The position numbers and the translations under genes are program-made. From NCBI GenBank assembly GCA_035457725.1, contig DATIBC010000060.1, forward strand, positions 1 through 10,906: a stretch of DNA of 10,906 nucleotides, written 5' to 3'. This DNA is from DATFES01 sp035457725. GTDB lineage: Bacteria > Pseudomonadota > Alphaproteobacteria > CACIAM-22H2. The notes beneath the pieces are model-generated. The model worked only from the letters and a program-made list of their open reading frames with translations, searched no databases and was not told where the DNA came from. Of the stretch, positions 5,743 through 10,906 are shown piece after piece; position 1 is the first letter of the stretch; every line of letters starts with the position of its first letter.

Positions 5743-6729
5743 ATGCGTGGCGCGATGATGGCGAAAGCGATGCTCACGATCAACGACCGTGCCGCGTCGC
5801 TGGCCGTCACGGCGCGCGAGCTGGCGCGCAGGCTCGGGCGCGAACCCGTCTTCGCGCGCGACGGCGGCGGGGTCCTGACATGGATTGCCGCGGCAATGGC
5901 GATGCTCGCGGCGTTGGCGCTTGGTGCGGCGTTCATCATCGACGACGCGTCGGCCCGGTGGCGCCAAGCGCTGACCGGACAGTTGACCGTCGAATTGCCG
6001 CCGCTGGCACCGGCGAGCGACGCCATCGCCGCGTCCAGGACCGAGGCGGACCGGCTCGCCGCAGCGCTCGCCGTGTTGCGCGACAGCGCGGGCATTGCCC
6101 GCGCCGAGCCGCTGTCGCGCGCGCGCGTCGCGGCGCTCGTCGAACCATGGCTCGGCGGCGGCATCGGGGCAGCGGGTCTGCCGTTGCCGCAACTGATCGA
6201 CGTGAGGCTATCGAACGACGGAACGATCGATATCGCGGCGCTCCGCGAACGCCTCGCTGGCGCGGCGCCCGGTGCGATCGTCGACGATCACCGGAGCTGG
6301 ACCGATGGACTCGTGCGCCTCGCCAACATCGGACTGGCGGCCGCGATCAGCATCGTAATCCTGGTCGCCGCAGTCGCGGCGTTGTCGGTCGTTCAGGCGA
6401 CGCGGGCTCGTTTGGCGCTGCATCGCGAGGCGATCGAGTTGTTGCATCTGATCGGCGCCACCGATCAATACATCGCCCGTGAGTTTGCCCGCGATGCGCT
6501 GATCGTCGCCTTTTTCGGCGCCGTCATCGGCGTGGCGTCGGCCGCCGCATTTGGCGCCGCCGTGCTCGCTGGCGCCCCCGACTTCGCGATCGGCGCACCC
6601 GCTTTGCACTTGGGCGCAATCGGTCCCGGCGGCTGGCTCGTCCTTTCGTCGCTGCCGCTTTGGACGGCGGCGCTGGCGCTGGTCACGGCATGGATTACGG
6701 CGCGGCGCGCGTTACGCCGCGCGTTGTGA
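5743..6729 (+). CDS. ftsX: Cell division protein FtsX
   Basis: This is the membrane partner of FtsE, 328 residues from ATG 5743. Four transmembrane helices fit the FtsX topology: about 45-67 (LTWIAAAMAMLAALALGAAFII), 196-218, 253-277 and 296-320. Between the first two lies the periplasmic loop (about 70-190) that in characterised systems contacts a hydrolase activator. The conserved cytoplasmic motif LLHLIGATDQYIAREFARDAL (233-253) is the FtsX signature before the third helix. The start is ambiguous: GTG 5737 would overlap the ftsE stop as GTGA, but GAGGGG (5729-5734) stands 8 bases before ATG 5743 and only 2 before the GTG, so the ATG is preferred. Tight spacing to ftsE implies co-translation. 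About 100 bases follow before the next gene, without a clear terminator. Confidence 0.92.
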   Translation: MRGAMMAKAMLTINDRAASLAVTARELARRLGREPVFARDGGGVLTWIAAAMAMLAALALGAAFIIDDASARWRQALTGQLTVELPPLAPASDAIAASRTEADRLAAALAVLRDSAGIARAEPLSRARVAALVEPWLGGGIGAAGLPLPQLIDVRLSNDGTIDIAALRERLAGAAPGAIVDDHRSWTDGLVRLANIGLAAAISIVILVAAVAALSVVQATRARLALHREAIELLHLIGATDQYIAREFARDALIVAFFGAVIGVASAAAFGAAVLAGAPDFAIGAPALHLGAIGPGGWLVLSSLPLWTAALALVTAWITARRALRRAL

Positions 6730-6830
6730 CCCATGCGGCCTCCGGTCCGGCGGCTGAGCCAAGGTTCCGACGGGGTTCCATGATAGCCTGATCACGGTCG
6801 AACCACGATTCGCTGCAAGGCGGTAAGGTC

Positions 6831-7379
6831 ATGCGACTCGTCCTGCTCGATCGCGACGGAATCCTCAATGAGGACCGCCACGACTACGTGAAAACGCCCG
6901 ACGAGTTGGTGATGATCCCAGGCGCCGCGCAAGCGGTGGCGCGGCTCAACCGCGCCGGCTACGCGGTCGCGATTTGCACCAACCAATCGAGCATCGGGCG
7001 CGGCATCGTCAGCCCGGAGACGATCGAGCGGATTCACCTCCGGCTGGCCCAACACTTGGCGGCCGTCGGAGCGCATGTCGACGCTATCTTCGTTTGCCCC
7101 GATCCGCCGGGGCCGCCTTCGCGCTGCCGTAAGCCGGCGCCCGGAATGCTGATCGACGCGCTCCGGCAATTCCACGCGACGCCGGCGGAGACGCCGTTTT
7201 TCGGCGATCAGCTCCGCGATCTCGAGGCGGCGACGGCGGCGGGTTGCCCGCGCCACTTGATCCGCACCGGACGCGGTCCGGAAACCCAGGCGGTCGGACT
7301 GCCGGCGGCCGTCTTGCCGGTGAGCGTGCACGAGAGCCTCGACGCCGCCGTAACGGCGATAATCGCGGCGGGCGGATGA
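6831..7379 (+). CDS. HAD phosphatase, GmhB/HisB-N family
   Basis: This is a 182-residue HAD-superfamily enzyme. Motif I is LLDRDGILNED, with nucleophile D8 and acid/base D10. Motif II is CTNQSSIGRG (T50, N51). The Lys motif is CRKPAPGML (K101), and the acidic motif is FFGDQLRDLEAA (D126, D130). This DRDGxxN pattern and length fit the family of D-glycero-D-manno-heptose 1,7-bisphosphate 7-phosphatase (GmhB) and the HisB N-terminal domain. GmhB enzymes usually bind zinc through a CxH...CxC cluster; here C89 is followed by PDPP and the second pair reads SRC, so only C89 and C99 remain. The substrate is therefore uncertain. No heptose or histidine genes are nearby. AAGG occurs 10 bases before ATG 6831. 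The stop overlaps the start of the next gene as ATGA, so it is coupled to the ydcF-like gene and plsC. Confidence 0.85.
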   Translation: MRLVLLDRDGILNEDRHDYVKTPDELVMIPGAAQAVARLNRAGYAVAICTNQSSIGRGIVSPETIERIHLRLAQHLAAVGAHVDAIFVCPDPPGPPSRCRKPAPGMLIDALRQFHATPAETPFFGDQLRDLEAATAAGCPRHLIRTGRGPETQAVGLPAAVLPVSVHESLDAAVTAIIAAGG

Positions 7380-8032
7380 GCGCCGCCATGCCTCGGCAGA
7401 GCGGCGGAACGGTGCGCAAGGTCGGCCGGGCCCTGGCGCGCGTACTTGCTGTCGCCGTGCTGTCGGTCGCGGCCTGGCTCGCCGGGCTGGTGTGGTTTGC
7501 CGAGTCGATCCCGCGCGAGTTTCACGACGATAACGTGCAGACCGACGCCATCATCGTGCTGACCGGCGGCCCGCTGCGGCTCAAAGCCGGACTTACCATG
7601 CTGGCCGAGGGGCGCGCCAAGAAGTTGTTCGTGTCCGGCGTCTACCGGACGGTCGATGTCACCGACCTGTTGCGCGTCGCCCGCCAGACGCCGAACCCCG
7701 TCGAATGCTGCATCGTTCTGGGCCATGCCGCCGACAACACCGCCGGCAACGCCGCCGAAACCCGCGATTGGATGCGCCGCGAGGGCTACACCTCGCTGCG
7801 CTTGGTCACCGCCAACTACCACCTCAAGCGCAGCCTCTTGGAGTTCCGCCGCGCCATGCCTGAAGCGACGATCGTCGCTCATCCGGTTTTCCCCGAAAAC
7901 TACAAACGCGAAGATTGGTGGCGCTGGCCGGGAACGCTGTCGCTCACCGCCACCGAGTTCCAGAAATATTTGACCGCTTTGGCGCGTCCCTGGTTGGGCG
8001 AATCCGATTTGGCGCTCGAGGCCGAGCCGTGA
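7376..8032 (+). CDS. YdcF/DUF218-family membrane-anchored protein
   Basis: This 218-residue protein has one N-terminal membrane helix at about 20-42 (LARVLAVAVLSVAAWLAGLVWF) and then a DUF218 fold. DAIIVLTGGPLRLKAGLTML (57-76) is the start of the domain, RAKKLFVSGVY follows, and the conserved ADNTAGNAAETRDWMRREGYTSLRLVTANYHLKRS (119-152) supplies the E and H/Y residues typical of the family. The biochemical role of DUF218 proteins is mostly unknown; several are linked to envelope polysaccharide or peptidoglycan metabolism (SanA, ElyC). ATG 7376 overlaps the preceding stop as ATGA, which fixes the start; an ATG at 7388 is the alternative. Its own stop overlaps the plsC start as GTGA. The position between ftsEX and plsC matches an arrangement common in Alphaproteobacteria. 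Confidence 0.9.
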   Translation: MSAAMPRQSGGTVRKVGRALARVLAVAVLSVAAWLAGLVWFAESIPREFHDDNVQTDAIIVLTGGPLRLKAGLTMLAEGRAKKLFVSGVYRTVDVTDLLRVARQTPNPVECCIVLGHAADNTAGNAAETRDWMRREGYTSLRLVTANYHLKRSLLEFRRAMPEATIVAHPVFPENYKREDWWRWPGTLSLTATEFQKYLTALARPWLGESDLALEAEP

Positions 8033-8748
8033 TCTGGCTGCGTTCGGCGCTGTTCAACATTTTGTTTTTCGCCGTCTATTCCGGCGCGATGGTCCTCAGC
8101 GTGCTGATCTATCCGCTGCCGGCCGATCGGCACATCGCGCTTATTCGCGCCTGCGTGCGCGCCGTGCTGTGGCTGCTGCGGGCGATCGTCGGCGTGGAAT
8201 GGGAGCTGCGCGGCGACGCATCGTCGATCGCCGGCGCCGTCGTCGTCGCCTCGAAGCACCAATCGACATGGGATACGATGATCTTCTATCTCATCGCGCC
8301 GCGCCCCTCCTACGTGCTCAAACAGGAATTGCTGCGCATTCCGCTGTTCGGCTGGGCGCTCCGCCGCCATGCCACGATCGCCATCGACCGTGAAGGCGGT
8401 GGAGCGACCATGCGCCACCTGCTGCGCGGCGCCGGACGGGCGATCGCAAGCGGCCGACAGATCATCATCTTTCCCGAAGGCACGCGCGTCGCGCCGGGCG
8501 AAACGCGCGCCTACCATCCGGGCGTGGCTGCGCTCTACACGCACCTCAAATGCCCGGTGGTGCCGGTGGCGCTCAATTCGGGGCTCTTCTGGGGCCGGCG
8601 GAGTTTCGTCAAGCGCAGCGGGCGGATCATCGTCGAAATCCTGCCCTCGATCGCACCCGGCCTGCCGCGCCATGACTTTGCCGCCGAGCTCGAGCGCCGC
8701 ATCGAATCCGCGACGCGGCGGCTCGAGACCGACGCCGGTGGGGCTTAG
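8029..8748 (+). CDS. plsC: 1-acyl-sn-glycerol-3-phosphate acyltransferase (PlsC family)
   Basis: This 239-residue membrane-associated enzyme is expected to add the second acyl chain to lysophosphatidic acid, making phosphatidic acid for phospholipid synthesis. Motif I is KHQSTWDT (H77, D82: HX4D). Motif III is IIFPEGTR (146-153), and motif IV is CPVVPVALNSG (175-185). An N-terminal hydrophobic stretch (about 5-28) and a second one around 42-55 anchor it. The start is GTG 8029, overlapping the YdcF stop as GTGA; translation upstream in that frame would only repeat the preceding gene region. This is the last gene of the run that begins at 6831 or at ftsE. A strong hairpin with a T run at 8934-8966 is the nearest terminator candidate, about 190 bases downstream. 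Other PlsC-like substrates, such as ornithine lipid precursors, cannot be excluded. Confidence 0.9.
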   Translation: MIWLRSALFNILFFAVYSGAMVLSVLIYPLPADRHIALIRACVRAVLWLLRAIVGVEWELRGDASSIAGAVVVASKHQSTWDTMIFYLIAPRPSYVLKQELLRIPLFGWALRRHATIAIDREGGGATMRHLLRGAGRAIASGRQIIIFPEGTRVAPGETRAYHPGVAALYTHLKCPVVPVALNSGLFWGRRSFVKRSGRIIVEILPSIAPGLPRHDFAAELERRIESATRRLETDAGGA

Positions 8749-8755
8749 CCAAATT

Positions 8756-8848
8756 TTTTCCACAGCTCTATGGATAAGTCCTTGGCCAGCCGCTTATCCG
8801 GCGGTAACGAAACCCGTGGATAACCTGAATAAATTCAACTTATCAATA
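8756..8848. promoter_or_regulatory. Cluster of DnaA-box-like sites upstream of nrdJ
   Basis: Compared with the box TTATCCACA: TTTTCCACA (8756-8764, plus) fits the relaxed TTWTNCACA exactly. TTATCCATA (8769-8777, minus) and TTATCCACG (8815-8823, minus) are one mismatch away. TTATCCGGC (8794-8802) and TTATCAATA (8840-8848) are weaker. Five sites in about 90 bases, with an AT-rich stretch at 8824-8850, is more than I would expect in DNA this rich in GC. DnaA control of ribonucleotide reductase is known for E. coli nrdAB, so a regulatory role for nrdJ is reasonable. Confidence 0.45.
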
Positions 8849-8870
8849 ACATGCATGATTGAGACATGTT
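8848..8870. promoter_or_regulatory. Dyad upstream of the nrdJ promoter
   Basis: AACATG and CATGTT form 6-base arms around 11 bases, ending 25 bases before the candidate -35. It could be an operator for an unidentified regulator. It does not resemble the NrdR box as I know it. Confidence 0.3.
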
Positions 8871-8894
8871 GAAACATAACCAGAACATTTCCGT

Positions 8895-8923
8895 TTGACC
8901 CGTCTCGGCACGGCGCTTAAACT
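8895..8923 (+). promoter_or_regulatory. Candidate nrdJ promoter
   Basis: TTGACC (8895-8900, 5/6) and TAAACT (8918-8923, 4/6) are separated by exactly 17 bases. Transcription would begin near 8930, giving a leader of about 90 bases whose first feature is the hairpin at 8934-8966. Confidence 0.5.
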
Positions 8924-8933
8924 TTTTATCGTG

Positions 8934-8966
8934 AACCGGCCGGCCCCATGGAGGCGGCCGGTTTTT
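8934..8966 (+). terminator. Strong hairpin with T run, terminator or leader attenuator
   Basis: AACCGGCCG (8934-8942) pairs perfectly with CGGCCGGTT (8955-8963) around a 12-base loop, and the T run ends at 8966. This is a classic intrinsic-terminator shape. It may end the ftsEX-plsC transcripts. Because the candidate nrdJ promoter starts RNA just before it, it would also form at the very 5' end of the nrdJ message. It stands 54 bases before the nrdJ ATG. Confidence 0.7.
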
Positions 8967-9020
8967 CCGCCCGCCAGCGTGGCCCTCGCCGCACGTGCCC
9001 AGGAACTTCGAGGCCCGAAG

Positions 9021-10906
9021 ATGAAGCCCGTCGCCGCCATCTCCCAGCAGATCTGGGACATGAAATACCGCCTGAAGGGCCCCGACGGCGGCGCGCTCGA
9101 CAAGACGGTCGAGGATACCTGGCGGCGCATCGCCACGGCACTCGCCGAGCCGGAGCGCGAGCGAACGCAATGGGCCGAACGGTTCTACACCGCGCTCGAG
9201 GATTTCAAGTTCCTGCCGGCCGGCCGCATCTTCGCCGGCGCCGGGACCGGGCGGAACGTCACCCTGTTCAACTGCTTCGTCATGGGAACGATCCCCGATG
9301 ACATGAGCGGCATCTTCACGCATTTGCGCGAGGCGGCGCTGACCATGCAGCAGGGCGGCGGCATCGGCTACGACTTCTCGACGCTCAGGCCCAAGGGCGC
9401 GCCGGTCAAGGGCGTCGGCGCCGACGCCTCGGGCCCGCTGTCGTTCATGGACGTCTGGGACGCCATGTGCCGGACGATCATGAGCGCCGGCTATCGCCGC
9501 GGCGCGATGATGGCGACGCTCGCCTGCGACCATCCGGATATCGAGGCGTTCATCGAGGCCAAGCGTGAGCCGGGCCGCTTGCGCATGTTCAATCTCTCGG
9601 TGCTGGCGAGCGACGCCTTCATGCAGGCGATCAAGGAGGACGCGCCGTGGGAGCTCAAATTCGGCGGCGTCAGCTTCAAGACGGTGCGCGCGCGCGAACT
9701 ATGGGAAAAGATCATGCGCGCGACCTACGCCTACGCCGAGCCTGGCGTGATCTTCATCGATCGCGTCAACCGCCGTAACAATCTTTATTACTGCGAGACG
9801 ATCAGCGCGACCAATCCGTGCGGCGAGCAACCCCTGCCTCCCTATGGCGCCTGCCTCTTGGGCTCGATCAATCTCGCCGCGCTGATCGTCGACCCGTTCA
9901 CCGACAAGGCGCGGCTCGATGAGGCCGAATTCGACCGCATCGTGCCGCTGGCGGTCAGGATGATGGACAACGTCACCGACGTCTCGCGCTTCCCGCTCGA
10001 CGTCCAGCACGCCGAGGCGCAGGCCAAGCGGCGAATCGGGCTCGGCGTCACCGGGCTCGCCGATGCGCTGATCAAGTGCGGCGTGCGCTACGGCAGCGAG
10101 CGCGCCGTGACGCTCACCGAAGCCTGGATGCGCCGCCTGCAGCGCGCGGCATACCTCGCCTCGAGCGAGCTGGCGCGCGAAAAGGGCGCCTTCCCGCTCT
10201 ACGATCGCGAGTTTTATCTCGCCGGCGAAACGGTCGCGGCGCTCGACGCCGACGTCAAGGAGCGAATCGCGCGGCACGGCGTCCGCAACGCGCTGCTCAC
10301 CTCGATTGCGCCGACCGGAACGATTTCCATCCTCGCCGACAACGTATCGTCGGGCCTCGAGCCGGTGTTCAGCTTCAGCTATATGCGCAACGTGCTGATG
10401 CCCGACGGCACGCGTCGCACCGAGGAAGTCAGCGACCACGCCTACCGCCTGTACAAGCGGCTTTATGGCGACGACGCGGCGCTGCCCGACTACTTCGTCG
10501 ACGCCCAGCAGCTCTCACCGGGCGAGCACGTCGTGATGCAGGCGGCGGTGCAGAAATACATCGACTCGTCGATCTCGAAGACGATCAACTGTCCCGAGGA
10601 CATTTCGTTCGAGGCGTTCAAGGATGTCTATCTCCAGGCCTACGAGCTCGGTTGCAAGGGCTGCACCACATATCGGCCGAACGAGGTCACCGGCGCCGTC
10701 CTGTCGGTAAAGAAAGACGAAGCGAAGACGGCGAAACCGGTGCAGCAGACGCTGCCGCTGGTACGCCTGCCGCCCAAGCCCGCCGATCAATACGAGGCTG
10801 GTGGCGTGGTCTATATGACCCAGCCGCTCGACCGGCCCGAGGCGCTGCCCGGACAGACCTACAAGATCAAATGGCCCGACAGCGAACACGCGCTCTACAT
10901 CACCAT
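9021..10906 (+). CDS. nrdJ: Adenosylcobalamin-dependent ribonucleotide reductase (class II), partial
   Basis: This enzyme reduces ribonucleotides to deoxyribonucleotides using a cobalamin-generated thiyl radical. The frame is open for 628 codons from ATG 9021 and runs off the right edge, so the C-terminal part with the expected redox Cys pair is not seen. The N-terminus ISQQIWDMKYRLK followed by TVEDTWRRIA is typical. FNCFVMGTIPDD holds C85, the first active-site Cys; NPCGEQPL holds C267 (radical Cys) and E269; YGACLLGSINL holds C278, the partner of C85. QQGGGIGYDFSTLRP (111-125), APTGTISILAD (430-440) and GCKGCTTYRPNE (544-555) are further family blocks. GAGG lies 7 bases before ATG 9021. 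An in-frame GTG at 8979 would add 14 residues but lacks a Shine-Dalgarno of that quality. The DnaA-like boxes and hairpin upstream suggest controlled expression. Confidence 0.96.
   Translation, partial: MKPVAAISQQIWDMKYRLKGPDGGALDKTVEDTWRRIATALAEPERERTQWAERFYTALEDFKFLPAGRIFAGAGTGRNVTLFNCFVMGTIPDDMSGIFTHLREAALTMQQGGGIGYDFSTLRPKGAPVKGVGADASGPLSFMDVWDAMCRTIMSAGYRRGAMMATLACDHPDIEAFIEAKREPGRLRMFNLSVLASDAFMQAIKEDAPWELKFGGVSFKTVRARELWEKIMRATYAYAEPGVIFIDRVNRRNNLYYCETISATNPCGEQPLPPYGACLLGSINLAALIVDPFTDKARLDEAEFDRIVPLAVRMMDNVTDVSRFPLDVQHAEAQAKRRIGLGVTGLADALIKCGVRYGSERAVTLTEAWMRRLQRAAYLASSELAREKGAFPLYDREFYLAGETVAALDADVKERIARHGVRNALLTSIAPTGTISILADNVSSGLEPVFSFSYMRNVLMPDGTRRTEEVSDHAYRLYKRLYGDDAALPDYFVDAQQLSPGEHVVMQAAVQKYIDSSISKTINCPEDISFEAFKDVYLQAYELGCKGCTTYRPNEVTGAVLSVKKDEAKTAKPVQQTLPLVRLPPKPADQYEAGGVVYMTQPLDRPEALPGQTYKIKWPDSEHALYIT

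Noticed and set aside
8756..8850. Chromosomal replication origin
   Set aside because: DnaA-like boxes and AT-rich DNA are present, but no typical origin neighbours (dnaA, dnaN, hemE, parAB) are in the window and the sites fit a promoter region before nrdJ.
8930..9020. Cobalamin riboswitch before the B12-dependent nrdJ
   Set aside because: The leader is only about 90 bases, shorter than a cobalamin riboswitch, and I see no B12-box core.
8979..9020. Alternative nrdJ start at GTG 8979
   Set aside because: ATG 9021 has GAGG at 7 bases and the conserved part begins just after it; the 14 extra residues add nothing family-like.

Overview
The window is GC-rich and fits an alphaproteobacterial chromosome, perhaps Rhodospirillales-like; the taxon is inferred. 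The main support is the block of an MJ0042-type zinc-ribbon/DUF3426 gene opposite ftsE-ftsX, followed by a YdcF-like gene and plsC, an order I associate with Alphaproteobacteria. A B12-dependent class II ribonucleotide reductase also fits.

Left part (1-3600, all genes on the minus strand): a cut-off secreted Ala/Pro-rich protein (1-449), a TPR lipoprotein (680-1348), a second secreted Pro-rich protein (1754-2536), and a membrane-anchored zinc-ribbon/DUF3426 protein (2835-3497) with a good sigma70-type promoter at 3543-3571. The two Pro-rich proteins share a motif of the form LAPPTxSTPxP...NCxQ...CADE and look like paralogs on either side of the TPR gene. The gaps on both sides of the TPR gene hold related clusters of a REP-like palindromic repeat with core CCTCGACAAGCTCGG.

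Middle (3685-4840, minus strand): a small toxin-antitoxin patch. It contains an XRE-type antitoxin relic broken by what looks like a single-base deletion, and an intact hicA-hicB pair with a perfect 8-5-8 inverted repeat just upstream of hicA. The DNA upstream of hicA is clearly AT-rich. The patch lies between the zinc-ribbon gene and ftsE, so it may be an insertion into an otherwise conserved neighbourhood.

Right part (5075-8748, plus strand): ftsE and ftsX (ABC-type regulator of septal peptidoglycan hydrolysis), a GmhB/HisB-N-like HAD phosphatase lacking part of the usual zinc site, a YdcF/DUF218 membrane protein and a PlsC-type acyltransferase. The last three are tightly coupled by 4-base overlaps, and the theme of the run is the cell envelope. 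After plsC comes a regulatory gap (8749-9020) with several DnaA-box-like sites, a dyad, a promoter candidate and a strong hairpin with a T run. The window ends in nrdJ (9021 onward), which runs off the right edge after 628 codons.

No RNA genes, CRISPR array, transposase or phage genes were seen. The observations most worth a second look are the paralog pair with its repeat clusters, the DnaA-box cluster and leader hairpin before nrdJ, and the phosphatase with an incomplete zinc site.
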